Origin: Harmothoe impar | Lineage: Eukaryota; Annelida; Polychaeta; Phyllodocida; Polynoidae | DNA length: 64,000 bases | Direction of reading: 5' to 3' | Assembly: GCA_947462335.1 (NCBI GenBank) | Contig: OX381721.1 | Span: forward strand, 7,068,001 to 7,132,000 | Part shown: one piece after another, positions 34,401 to 44,690 of the stretch | Layout: each line of letters begins with the position of its first letter | Numbering within the stretch: position 1 is the first letter of the stretch | Translations under genes and position numbers: made by a program | The notes under the pieces: generated by a model | Database searches by the model: none | What the model was told of the DNA's origin: nothing | The model's input: only the letters and a program-made list of their open reading frames with translations

Positions 34401-35585
34401 CTTACAGTTCATGATGGCCTACTCCTTCGAGGAAAACAGCTTGTAATCCCAGCAAGTCTGAGGATTGACGTTTTACGCCATCTACATGATGGGCATCAGG
34501 GCATCACTAAGACCCGTGAGAATGCCAACGCATCAGTGTGGTGGCCAGGAATGTCGAAAGACATCGAAAAGACAGTGAAAAATTGTAACATTTGTGAAAA
34601 GTACAGACGTGAACGTGTCGAACCGATGAAAGGAACTGAGTTCCCAGAACGACCGTGGTCTAGAGTAGCAGCAGACTTTTTCCACCATAAGGGGTCCATG
34701 TACCTCCTCATCATAGACTACTATTCTAGAGACGTGGAAGTGTGCCAAGTTGGCAAGAACGTTGATACCACTGAGACAGTAAAGAAGATGAAAAGAGCAT
34801 TCTTCCATCAAGGTATACCCGACATACTGTTCAGCGACAACGGTCCTCAATTCGCATCAGCGGAGTTCAAAAACTTTGCAGCAGAATACGGATTTGAACA
34901 CATCACGTCATCTCCAAGATACGCACAAAGTAACGGAGAAGTAGAGAGAGCGGTGCAAACCATCAAAGCGATCCTTAATAAGGCTGACGATGAGTACCTT
35001 GCCCTTATTTCTTATCGCAACACCCCTCTACTGTCAGGATTCTCCCCGGCTCAGCTGAACATTGGTCGCAGACTAAAATCACTGGTGCCGTGTCACCCGG
35101 ATGAACTTAAACCGCGCATTCCAGATGCAGCGCTGGTTCGAAGGAAGGAGAAGGAATACCGGAAGCAGATGGCAGTGAACTACAACCAACGCCACCGAGT
35201 CACAGAAGCAGACGAACTGTCACCAGGAGACCGAGCATGGCTACCCGACCTACGAGTGGAAGGGAAGGTCATAGGAAAAGCCCCCGGACCGAGATCATAT
35301 ATAATCTCAACACCGAATGGACTAGTGAGACGTAACCGTAGAATGACGAGAAATCTCGGGCCCGGACAAAATGACAACATTGATCCGACCACCATACTTA
35401 CCAGAGTGGTCACACCGCCTAGTGATCATATGCCTCCAGTGGAGATCACTGATATACCTCCAGTGGTCCCTCCACCAACTCCACCAACTCCTGATCGAGG
35501 TGCCACACCCCGTGTGCCTGATCCGGAACCAAGGAAGTCGTCGAGACCTAGAGTCGCGACCAAGAGACTGATTGAAGAAGTTTAA
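31491..35585 (+). CDS. Gag-pol polyprotein of the Gypsy element (1364 aa)
   Basis: One uninterrupted frame. Gag fills about residues 1-265 and ends in two zinc knuckles: C-G-F-C...H...C near 229-243 and the canonical C-x2-C-x4-H-x4-C (CEKCKIKGHFSQVC) near 251-264. The aspartic protease has WYIDSGAEISVMP near 332-344. The reverse transcriptase has SKLDANSGFHQV near 556 and CHMDDIL with the catalytic Asp pair near 621. RNase H has SADASSYGLGAVL near 766. The integrase has a zinc domain (H..H..C..C, DGHQGITK to NCNICEK, near 997-1040) and a DD35E core: AADFF near 1061, FSDNGPQF near 1116 and NGEVERAVQ near 1150. No chromodomain is seen; the C terminus is Pro-rich. Gag and pol are fused in frame rather than joined by frameshifting. 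The order PR-RT-RH-IN is that of Ty3/Gypsy; the lineage (perhaps Mag-like) is a guess. Confidence 0.95.
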   Translation: MAANSVKPPDTLRIERGNPSHSWSLWKRRFEIYLKATGSSTEPNEKKVGLLLNHIGDDGIDIYDSFVFLPQHPNPVQGQAPIPAEDPNNYDTVLQKYTEYFGKRDPQLLLREKFWFTLKRGPSQTLESWVLTVKKSAGECKFPQTYMDQAVRDKLTFSCTDQSAKSKLYDAGAGLTLERTVEILYQKETTRYELQESKSANIDVVHSKAKKKPDPSRTEKKRNTGDKIKCGFCGTEHLKGKKNCPAVNHSCEKCKIKGHFSQVCRTSRARISQVAEEGSGDDIPDDGVSHVFIGSVTSEVNAASSKSVPDDKSSSSKGWYIKLGTGSDTLSWYIDSGAEISVMPDTYYKKSYGEIQPTRKTLYATGEHPLQTLGCARMQLSRGDTTVHEDVYVVGGVKSLLLGQPAIEKLGLIPNIPGAYRVKAVNSEIPKLDTKDEVVKAYPKLFTGLGKLKGEYAIRLKDDAKPFCLYTPRSVPKPLMKKVEQEIAALVKSGVIESVDEPTDWCAPMVVVHKPNGNLRLCVDLTRLNQGVRRELYQMKKVEETLACISSGAVFSKLDANSGFHQVLLTQESSKLTTFITPFGRYMFRRLPYGISSAPEHFQKRMDKELTGLQGVLCHMDDILVIGKDKQEHDERLAKVLNRLQESGITLNQDKCEFSTTKLRYLGQVIDADGIRKDPAKVKAIIEMPDPKDVPDVRRFLGMVNQQMKFLPNLAEITKPVRDLLKKDSAWTWDLPQKKAFEKLKQELASDEALALYDPESETIVSADASSYGLGAVLRQRQKDGRLKAVAYASRSMTKTECRYAQIEKEALATTWALEHWSNLVIGMRVHVETDHKPLVPLFSTKLIDELPVRIQRFRLRLMRFDFTVSHVPGKSLMTADTLSRAPLGEHMLESEELHKQEELRKESDAYVQAVLVCLPSSDQRLDEIRSELKKDDVLKVVIHHIEHGWPENRRDVYGPLVKFWNEQGNLTVHDGLLLRGKQLVIPASLRIDVLRHLHDGHQGITKTRENANASVWWPGMSKDIEKTVKNCNICEKYRRERVEPMKGTEFPERPWSRVAADFFHHKGSMYLLIIDYYSRDVEVCQVGKNVDTTETVKKMKRAFFHQGIPDILFSDNGPQFASAEFKNFAAEYGFEHITSSPRYAQSNGEVERAVQTIKAILNKADDEYLALISYRNTPLLSGFSPAQLNIGRRLKSLVPCHPDELKPRIPDAALVRRKEKEYRKQMAVNYNQRHRVTEADELSPGDRAWLPDLRVEGKVIGKAPGPRSYIISTPNGLVRRNRRMTRNLGPGQNDNIDPTTILTRVVTPPSDHMPPVEITDIPPVVPPPTPPTPDRGATPRVPDPEPRKSSRPRVATKRLIEEV

Positions 35586-35845
35586 TAACTATTCTCTTTC
35601 AGATACATTAATAAGTCAGAAATATTCTAAAGTGACAAAAGAACATTGTCTATTATGTTTGAACATTGACTAGTGCATTTGAACATTGACTATTACATTG
35701 AACATTGAGGAACATGTAACTGACTTATTTCCAGAGACATACATATACATATATATATCTTTACTTGAGAGTAACTTCATAGTAACTATTATGTCATGAA
35801 CACTTCTAAGTATGTCTTAACATAATACTCCTTAAAAAAGGGAGA

Positions 35846-36086
35846 TGTCGTATGACGCAGCCCTGCTGCAGCCTCAGGGCGGGAAACGTCTATCACAGAC
35901 GCCGCCGCTATGGTAGCGCCATCTAGCGAGATACAGGCGTACTAAGCGTCTGGGAATTGTCTGTGCATCGTGCGTGTTATGCGATACACCGGAGGTCGGT
36001 CAATACATCCTGAGATCAAGATTCAGAGTTGTTATCACTTATAATAATACAAAGTATCAAGACATCCAGCAAAGCAGGATGCCACA
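35846..36086 (+). repeat. 3' LTR of the Gypsy element
   Basis: 241 bp, preceded by the polypurine tract aaaaaagggaga. A short array of gaacattgact words lies upstream at 35640-35710. Confidence 0.93.
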
Positions 36087-36281
36087 GTCCCCCAGCATGG
36101 AAGCTTCTCTTTTGGCACACCCACCAAGAGCTTGTTTTTCATTATGACACCCTTTATCAACTAAGCCCCCCGCCCTCCCCAGCTGGCAATAAATGACTCG
36201 TCCCTAAGGCTATATTTGGCAATAACATCTCATCTCAATCGGCTATTATATACACAAGCATATAAGTATGAGATGGGCCTA

Positions 36282-36442
36282 CCCAGCTCACAAAAAAACG
36301 TTATTTTACGTCAAAATAACGTTTTAAACTTTACATAGCGTTATGTCATACTAAAGAGCCTTAGGAAAACGTTGACATATAACGTTATATAACGCTATAA
36401 AATGGTGTAGGCCTATACCGGTAACGTTATATGTTTACTGGG
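36282..36442. mobile_element. Small CCCAGC element with AACGTTAT-repeat interior
   Basis: 161 bp, ends cccagctcacaaaaaaacgtt and (reversed) cccagtaaacatataacgtt, flanked by TA (36280-36281, 36443-36444). The interior is nearly all variants of aacgttat. Confidence 0.72.
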
Positions 36443-36785
36443 TAGACATGGCGACATCGCTGAGCGTTTCCAACTCACAATTCTAGTCTGTTCTAGTCTG
36501 CTATGTGGTTAAGTGCGAGTGGTGAGAATGCCCCTTTAAATCTGACATAGGACATGGCCATGTAAGTGACATGGGGGATTTCTTGAATTCGACATGGGCT
36601 TTAGCGACATAAGAAAAACCTTTTAGAGCGTACATCAGAAAAGCACCATTTCAACATTTTCTTGGAGGGTGCCCCCAAACTTCCTTGTGTTCTCCACATG
36701 CAGTGCCCGTAACTCAGGCGGCCATATAGATCTACGGTTAATTGGCCATGTGCAAATCGTAAAAATTTGAACGTGCTATTACAAA

Positions 36786-37098
36786 TGACTCAGGGTCAGG
36801 GTGATTAATTCATTTCAGGAACAATGAATCATTTGTCCGATTGCAGAAACATATTCCTGGCTCAAAACTATCCTCAAACAATCTTTGACCTTTTATTTTA
36901 GCTTAAATTGAGATACATTAAAAAGATTTGAACCACAGTGTAGCAAAGCACTTCAACATACAGGGGATTTATTTTGTTTAGTAAATCTTATGTTATTAGT
37001 GGTTTATTTTGTCATTATGCGGTTGACATGGGTTTTTTTTGGTGGTTGTCCTGCTGACCCGGTGTAAGAGACTCGAGGGTTCCGAGGAACCCTGAGTC
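36786..37098. mobile_element. Short GACTCAGGG-ended element
   Basis: tgactcagggtcagggtgat on the left and aggaaccctgagtca on the right; internal words (ggaacaatgaat, catattcctggctcaaaact) match the long relative at 12.7-12.9 kb. Confidence 0.6.
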
Positions 37099-37690
37099 AG
37101 AAACAGGATCTACCATTATAGCAAAAGGAAATTTGAAGAGAAATAGCGACTTAAACCTTCTAGGGATAATTAAAGACTTACTCCTAATAAAAGGGTATCT
37201 AACCCACATATAGCGACTTAATCCCACACAGGGGTGGGGGAGGGGGGTATTTAACCTTCTATGGTATATGGGAAAATAGGAATGAAACATGCCGTACATT
37301 CTAGAGGAGAAATTTCAAAATAGCGACCTGGAGGCCAGGAGAGGGTGACCCTTATTCAGTGAAAGACAATAATTCAGTCTCATATATTAGAACCCTCTCC
37401 CCATGTAGTCCTGTCTTTTAAGAAGGAACATGTCGCTATTTGGCACCCCCAATGGATGAGGTAACTATTGGGCACCATAAACGGATTAGGTCGCAATAGA
37501 CATCCCCAATGGATTAGGTCGCTATGCCAGCCGCACGTCCGTGATAGCTCTCTTAGGTGCGCGGACAAACGTTCAGAGCGTTATCTTAATGCTATCTTAG
37601 ACTATCTTAAACTTAAAGTATCACAAAGCAAATGAAGAAGGTGCCACTAGTAGCAGTAAGTCCATTCTGGGATAGGCTAGTTATTAGTAT

Positions 37691-38128
37691 CAGGGTTGCC
37701 ACCAACAAGGTAGATTCAAATTCCCTGAAGTTATATCAAATTTCCCTGACAATCGTGAAATAAACCCTATGTTTTTAAATGCCTGCCAACAATGAACATG
37801 CACTCTTTTTAAAGTTATCTTCTACTTAGTGAGTGCTCATTATTTAACAGCAGGGGTTTTGTGTATAACGTGTGCGCAAAATTTTACCCCCTCCTTTTTG
37901 AGGATATAGATTTTCCCCCTTAAAAGTCATAGTAAAATGCAGGCTTTTTCAGAGAAAACGGGTGACATTTTTTTGGTATTTCAAAGATTTTCCCTGATAA
38001 AATATTATTTTCCCTGACATTTCCAGAAAATATCATTTTCCCTGACATTTTGCCAAAAAATCTGACATTTCCCTGACCTGGGACGAAATATATTTTCCCT
38101 GACATTTTCCCTGACAGTGGCAACCCTG
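37691..38128. mobile_element. CAGGGTTGCCAC-ended hAT-like MITE
   Basis: 438 bp with 12-bp inverted ends cagggttgccac/gtggcaaccctg, flanked by agtat on both sides. The interior repeats ttttccctgacatt about ten times. Confidence 0.72.
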
Positions 38129-39209
38129 AGTATGTAATGGGGGGCTCTGCCCCCCCCCCCACAACACCCGTTTTTTTTCCTCTTTTCTTTTAGATGTATA
38201 CGTTGTCTCATCTGTGTGTAGGGTATATACTATACTAAGGCAAACCTCAGGTAGCATAGTTTGGGTATGCGACACGAGATGGAAGGAGTTACACATTCAT
38301 ACCTTAATAATTAAGTTTTAAGATTAAGATATCACTCTAAAGATTTGTCCGCGCACATAGGAGAGATATCCTATATTAGCATGCCAGCCCCTTCCATTTT
38401 CCTTCTGCATACGTCATTTTTTCCTTCTAACCTGTACATTTTCATACTTAGCTGTTTGGCCATAACGACTTAATCATTCTGGCCCTCTAAATAGCAACAT
38501 AGTCCAGGAGATTGTCATAATTATAGGGCCAACATATTTATAAGCTTTACCCAAGTATGTTTGTATCCTTGGAGCTCTATTTACAAAAAAAAAATCTTTT
38601 TTTAGAAATCATGGTTGCTGAAATGCCACTCAGTAGCTGTTTTATGATTTCCCTAGCAACCGGCTTATCACTGCATCTTTCAGTAATAGCATGTTTAGCT
38701 TTAATATGCTACGATGTCCTATAGCAGGTCCCATATATACAATCGCCCTAATTGCCATTTTCCCGGGACAACAATTATAAAACATGGATGGCCTTCTAAA
38801 GGCCTTACAAATCTCCAAAACTATGAAATGGACTCACAAATTCGTATTATTTTTGTTTCAAGATACTAGGGTTGTATTGCTTGACAACCATAGTACATCT
38901 ATGAATTTCTCATAGAAAGTCTTTCTTAATATGATTTGTTCACGTAGTTGGTCTGAGTTAATTGTACCCTAGCCCTCCAAGGTATCACTTTCTGGTAGCA
39001 ACTGTCTTATAAGGCCTGAATTCTCAACTTGAGGAGGCTAGCCCTCCTTGCCTCCCCCGACCTCTAACAAAGCATAGTTGTTGGTGGGGTGTTAAGATAT
39101 AAAGTACTACCATTACTTGTAAACTGCCACCCTCATCCCGTATAAACTACTGCATTAGTAAGTCCCAATGACTCATCTTTAACAGTTGCCATGATGACAT
39201 ATCCTGTTA

Positions 39210-40660
39210 CCTCTTAAAGGGCAGCGTAGCGCTTAATGTACTATGCTTAATCATCGCCATGCTGCAAGAATACAGCATAGGCATGTAGCTTGCCTGAGCA
39301 TTCATGCATTATGCCTACCCTAAAGGGTTAATCTACTCCCAAAAGGTTGGCATGATGCACCAATGCAGTGCTGGTGAGGTACTCGACGGCAGTGCATCTG
39401 TGCAACATGACAAACAAGCAGGAACCTTACCCAGCTAGCAAAACTTGTAGTAAATCACGTCATCTCTACATCTTTTCTCAACAGATATTTACTACATTTG
39501 GTTACGTCGTATTCTTGGCCTCATGACGTCTTATATGCAAATGGTTTAGACATCCTTCTTCAGACATCTTTTTGATGTAATATAATGATATTAATATGAC
39601 CTGCTTTGAAAGATTTGAAAGACATCAGGAAGATGCGATATAATGATGTAAGTAAGTGGAATAATTGTAACATTGTGTGAGGTGGGTATATTCCAAAATC
39701 ATTTTAATTGTGGTATAAATTTATTTCATGGATAAGATGCCAGATACAAACACATTTTAGACATCATGATAAGACATGTATCTAACGTCTACCCTACACC
39801 TAGAGTAAGACTTCTCCATCAGAAATAGGTAACATCGAAGGCAATCAGCGTATTTTGCCTGTAGACATCACCAATATTCCTGCAGAGACTTAGCACATTG
39901 ATCCCAGCAAAGTGGCCAAGATGTGGTGCCAGCTCATGGTCAGTATTTTGATTTGAATAGTTGTAGCAACCACAGAAAAGGTTTGCTCATACTAATCTCC
40001 TGGTTCTCCCTTAAACAATCATTCTACAGGAACAAAAATAACATATCATACATTCCAGACAAAAGTTGTTCAAATTTCATCTTCTTTGGAAATTCATTGT
40101 GTTGAATAAATACTCATTCATGGTCAAAGTATTGCCAATGTAGATTGGATTCTATTGATATTGGTTAAGAGAGACATCTTGTGTTAAAAGAGTGAACCAC
40201 TCGAAAGGTAAAGTACAGATGTGTTATAGACGTCATAATCTGACCAGATAAGGATGTACCATATATATAAACTATACAGAATATTGATGTCAAATCTATC
40301 ACATCATTTTAGCATGCACCTTAAGTCATGAATTTAACATCAATGTATTACGTGTATAATTTCTCCAAAAAAAGATGTAATATTCTGATCAAGATTTAAC
40401 CACTTGTTATGCTAAATAGTGACCACATTCAAACGTATGGATGATATCAAATGACTTATGTCTCTTTCACATGGCCATTTAGATGTAAATAATACGTAAG
40501 TTTCTTGTCAAACCACCATGTAAAATGATTTACTCCCTCAAGATGTCATTATGGGGTCATTTCTACGTATCAACGTGAATATGACCAGTAAAAGACGTAC
40601 TTTTTACATAAGGTGCTAGCTGGGTATTGCATCATGCTGCCCTTAAAGACCACATCAAGG
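39210..40660. repeat. TTAA-family repeat in unit 2, split by later insertions
   Basis: Counterpart of 20050-20300. It reads through to ggaacctta at 39429, is interrupted by the CCCAGC element, resumes tattgcatcatgctgccctt, and is cut again at 40647. Confidence 0.68.
39430..40624. mobile_element. CCCAGCTAGC element with GACATC/GACGTC-repeat interior
   Basis: 1195 bp, ends cccagctagca and tgctagctggg, flanked by TA (39428-39429, 40625-40626). The empty site is in unit 1 (ccttattgtatcatgctgcc, near 20268). The interior is AT-rich with many variants of agacatc, gatgtaatat and tgacgtc. No gene. Confidence 0.82.
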
Positions 40661-42543
40661 GGTTTTCAAATGACAATTTCGCTATTGTAAACAGGTTCTT
40701 AGGTATACTAACTGACTTCCTATTAAAAAGTATACTCCTGAAGAGCAATATTTATTTAGTTATTACTTGGTTTAGTTGGGGCAAATCCATGAGACCTCAG
40801 ATCCAAAATATTAGTGGATGTGCTGCCCCCAGAGAGAAGCACATTAACTACAGTCCCAATACCCAATGTGACTGCATATTGGGTGACAACCAACCCAATG
40901 GTGGGTCACCCCCTATGTTTTCTATAGAAACTACATGTAAGTGCGAACATTACTTCAAAATTGTTATCCTTCTTATAAGAGGTAAATCAACAAACTAGCA
41001 CTAATGTCATGGGAAACACCTCTCAAGTCCTTACCTATAGGGCCCCAGAATGTACCCTTTCCCTTGAAATCGTGGCAACATATATTTATAACCAGAGGTT
41101 AGAGTGTCCCCCCCTGTACCCTAGCAGTCCCACCCAGCGTGCTTGGAAGGAAGGGCCAGACATCCTATGGCAAGCCAAATGGGTAAACTTCCCTAATAAC
41201 AAATATGGGCTGGTCCACGGCTCTATTAGGACGTACACTAAGAAGGATAACTAATAAGGTATGAACCGATAAGGCTGTAAAAAGGGTATTCAATCCAGAT
41301 ATGCCCTGCATTGTGTAGTGCCATGTCATTTGTATTAACATGAAATAACAAAGCTTCACCTGGAAATGCCTTTTTGCCCAGCATCAAGTATACAATAGGC
41401 GACATACATGCCCCCACTGGAGTATAAAGTCCCCGAGTGTGGGATAAATCTCCCGGGGTCAAGCTCCAGTGAGGGGGTGGGGATGGAGGGGGTGCAGGGT
41501 GCGGGGTCCTGTGAGGTATTACATAAGTTTAACTTTGTATTTCTCCTAAATCCAACACACCACCAACTTGGTACATCCACAGACCTTTAGATGGGATATA
41601 AATCTATTATATTTCAACAGTAAATTCATCACTAATTTGCTAGAAAGATCACAAATTAGTTAGATTTTAGGTCGCAAATACATTGACTCATGCATCTCAG
41701 TTTAACACAACGCTGCTACGACTTATATGTGAGTGTATACATACCAGGTGTAAGGGAAGTTTACCCATTAGGCTTGCCATATACTCCGGCTACCTGCACC
41801 CCTGCAGTGGTCAGCCCGCCTCAAGGACTTACTTCCCCTACACTGATTCATGATACATGATAACGGCCCAGGCTATAGGTCGAGTTACATATACTTAATT
41901 GTTTCTATTTAAATGGGTTGTGCAGTGGCCAAACAGACCACTGGACTGTGACATCTGGGTAGGGTAACTCTAATTCAGCCAGTTATGTACAAATATGAAT
42001 TACCATAGATGTTTTACAAGGTACATATGATCACATACATTTTGTTTAATATTTTGTATAGTGAAAGCTGTGTACCACTATAACCATGGGAAAGGGTAAA
42101 TAGTGTTTTATGTAATGACCCTGGTGTGTGGCTATTATGGTGAGGTTACCTAAGCATGTGTTGCATTTGTTTGCCCACACTGTGACATAGCAGAACAATA
42201 TATAACTCAACCTATTTGGGGGAGGGAGGGGGAGGGTCGGATCTGGAGGTCGGAAAGGTCTAATCAAATTGAAGTGCACTATACTATACCTCCCTTTGCT
42301 TGCCCCTTGGCAACGGGATATCTGGCTCAGTGTACATTACCATTCACTGTAAGGCCCCCTTGTGGGGAATAGGGAAATCACACGTTTTTCAATTCAATAT
42401 TTTGGATGGTTTACTACTTTTGTTGAAAAGACCACTTTATATGTATATTTATGCAATGTCAATTAAATGATGATTCAAAACACTATGATTGCAGTTACAT
42501 TTTCTGGCTTCATCATTTTCTTCAAAACCTCCTGATTTGGTCT
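40647..42543. mobile_element. 1.9-kb TTAA-flanked transposon (AGACCA ends)
   Basis: Ends agaccacatcaaggggtttt and (reversed) agaccaaatcaggaggtttt, flanked by TTAA (40643-40646, 42544-42547); unit 1 has one TTAA at 20287-20290 and no insert. Frames of up to about 120 codons inside show no transposase motif I recognise, so it is probably non-autonomous (Kolobok- or piggyBac-like by target site). Confidence 0.8.
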
Positions 42544-43794
42544 TTAAAGAGGTAAATATACACCGCTACATTTACTACAAAGATGGACGAAAACACAGAA
42601 TCGGATGAAGCTCCTTTTATTTAAGTGTCATTCAATGTCTATACATGCTTGCTTTATGATAGGCGGCAGGGGCCTTGTAGCAGCGAAACATCTACCAAGC
42701 CATGGCAGTGAGTAAATTTTCAGTCTGAACTACAAAGCATATGTAAGGTCAAGGTCAGCGGGCGCGTAGAGGTCACATCAAGGTCCACCCAATTAAAACA
42801 TCACTGCGACCTGCGACCTTTTGACATGGAGTGCAAAGATTTCGGGGTCACGAATAAAAGCATACATTGTATATCAAGTCTGAAATATATTGAGGGACGC
42901 GGGGTGGGAGAGGTTTTCTTATATGAAATATTCTCGTTCGTTTGTCTTCTCAAGGCTTGAGGAAGAGGAGGGAAGCATGGTCTCTAGTTGGTGCCAAAAT
43001 ATCAATACTGTAAGAAAATGTGATATGTATGGTGTCCGCTTCTATGGGCCAGCTTGCACGTGGCCAAGGTCAATTTGCATGGAGCCTCGTTTAGAGTTGG
43101 CCCGACCGCTATCTTTCCCCGCGTCCATGCCACAGGTGCTTATTGTCAAAGTCATACCTTTCTAGGCAAGGTCATACCTTAAAGTGTCAAGGTTAGGGTA
43201 GCCTTGTTATCAAGGTCCTACCATTTGAAGGTCGCCGTGCAAGGGGGGAAAAGGAGTTACCAACGTTAGGAGGAAAAAAATTTCTACAATTATTTATCAT
43301 TGTAAACGGACGTCAACAAAGCCAAGAGAACAGACTTCAAATACAATCGGAAACATTAGGTACATTTGAATTCTCCCATCAGTATCTGAAGATAGGAAAA
43401 ACACAACGAAACAGGATCTAGAGAGAATATTTACCTTTGGTCACTTGCACCATTAGAATCAGATCAGAAAACTTCTGCTTTCATCAGAAATAGAACACAT
43501 TTCTCTCTCCTTTATCTAGTTATAATTAAGTAGAACAAAACACCACCTAGTGAGGTAACCTCTCACTACAGCAGAAGCTTAACCGGTGTCATTGTTAATG
43601 ACAGATAGGTCGCTCGATAGGCTCAACATATATAAGTTTCATAAAGGTCATGTATATATGCTCGCAACACATCCAAATCTCCACTGTCCGCTAGAGCGCT
43701 GATTATTCATGTCTGTATCACATAATTGAAAGAAAAAAAAACACAATGCATTACAACACAACCCATATTGTTCATCATATTTTCTATCATACTA

Positions 43795-44010
43795 TAGATG
43801 GTGACAAAAAGACGCTTTAGAGCGACTGGACGAGACCCAGTGGTACATGGAGTGTCCGGCTCCATATTAGACTCTGCGTCCCTGTGCCACGACTGCCGCC
43901 AGCTCGCGGCTACTTGTCCACTCGGCGGACAAACAAAGTGGTTGCATAGCGACAGGAGCATGCTGCCTTTTGTAAACAGTCAAAGAACGAGACGCGCGTT
44001 TTGTGTATGA
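43795..44010. other. CpG-rich patch in otherwise AT-rich intergenic DNA
   Basis: Unusually many CpGs (agcgactggacgagaccc, cgccagctcgcggctac, gacgcgcgtttt). A 70-codon frame on the plus strand and overlapping minus frames exist, but none resembles a known protein. It might be a promoter, an unrecognised exon or an old gene fragment. Confidence 0.3.
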
Positions 44011-44459
44011 TATCCACCCAAACCCGCTCCCCGAGAAGTACTGAGAGAAAATAATGAGAATAGAATGGAGAAATACAGTTTTACACATATTTAGTATCTT
44101 GTGAGGCGCTTAGTACATGAACTTGTTTAACACATGCAAATTTCTTGACTTTTCTTACAGGATTGACTGTATTCCTTTTTTTTCTGGCTGCCTAGCTGAG
44201 ACATGTTTCTCAAAAAGAGTTGATGTCAACTTGTCTGAGTTATTGTGTCAAAGTATTTACCTCTCAAGCTTCAAAGAAAATGAAAAGGACTAGTCACACA
44301 ACTAGAGATCATCACAGAACATGCTACAGGAATTAAGGCTGTATAGAAGCAACATAATAAAACCAACTAACTTATTTTTCACTTGGTGATTTTCCATTTG
44401 ATACGTTTGACAAACTCTCTACACTGGCAATAAAGAGGAAACACACCCTGCATTTATCT

Positions 44460-44690
44460 AACCCGTTTAGGGCCGCATAGTGCTTATTTGATGTGCTATG
44501 CTCTTTGTCATCATGATGCATGAATGCACCCATGGTGCGTATATTCACCAGGGCTGTACTCATGCTGAACCTTCGGGAGTGTATCAACCACGTAGGGTCG
44601 GCGTCTTGTTTGAATGCAGCACTGATGAGTTACTCGCCCGGACGACAATGTGCATAGCATATTAAATCACTCTGCAGGCCTTAAAGGGTA
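44460..44690. repeat. TTAA-type MITE, long form
   Basis: acccgtttagggccgcatag on the left is answered by ggccttaaagggtaa on the right. The inside repeats the tgatgcatgaatgca and gttactcgcc motifs. Confidence 0.65.

Larger units (their letters stand above)
31018..36086 (+). mobile_element. Complete Ty3/Gypsy-type LTR retrotransposon (5069 bp)
   Basis: Two 241-bp LTRs (31018-31258, 35846-36086) start TGT and end ACA and differ at one base by eye (gttgttgtca versus gttgttatca). The 5-bp target duplication is GTCCC (31013-31017, 36087-36091). Directly after the left LTR, tggtgtcagaa (31259-31269) matches the 3' end of tRNA-Leu as primer-binding site; aaaaaagggaga (about 35834-35845) is the polypurine tract. 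One intact gag-pol frame and no env. The site is a C-rich stretch of unit 2 whose counterpart in unit 1 (near 16590-16612) is empty. Near-identical LTRs and an intact ORF indicate recent insertion. Confidence 0.95.
20560..42830. repeat. Tandem segmental duplication, unit 2 (GNAT copy B)
   Basis: Head-to-tail copy of unit 1, expanded from about 11.9 to about 22.3 kb by insertions. It starts at the junction atgga|gtttgagatta near 20560 and ends with ...ttttgacatgga near 42830, where unique sequence (gtgcaaagatttcgg) takes over. Only 2-4 bp (agt/gt) are common to the three breakpoints, which suggests microhomology-mediated duplication. Confidence 0.88.

Noticed and set aside
41009..41590. Frames of 60-81 codons in the 1.9-kb TTAA element
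   Set aside because: Examined as possible transposase remnants; no acidic triad context or zinc motif seen, and overlapping frames exist on both strands.
42890..43165. 91-codon frame beyond the duplication edge
   Set aside because: No similarity recognised, no supporting splice or promoter context; too weak to call a gene.
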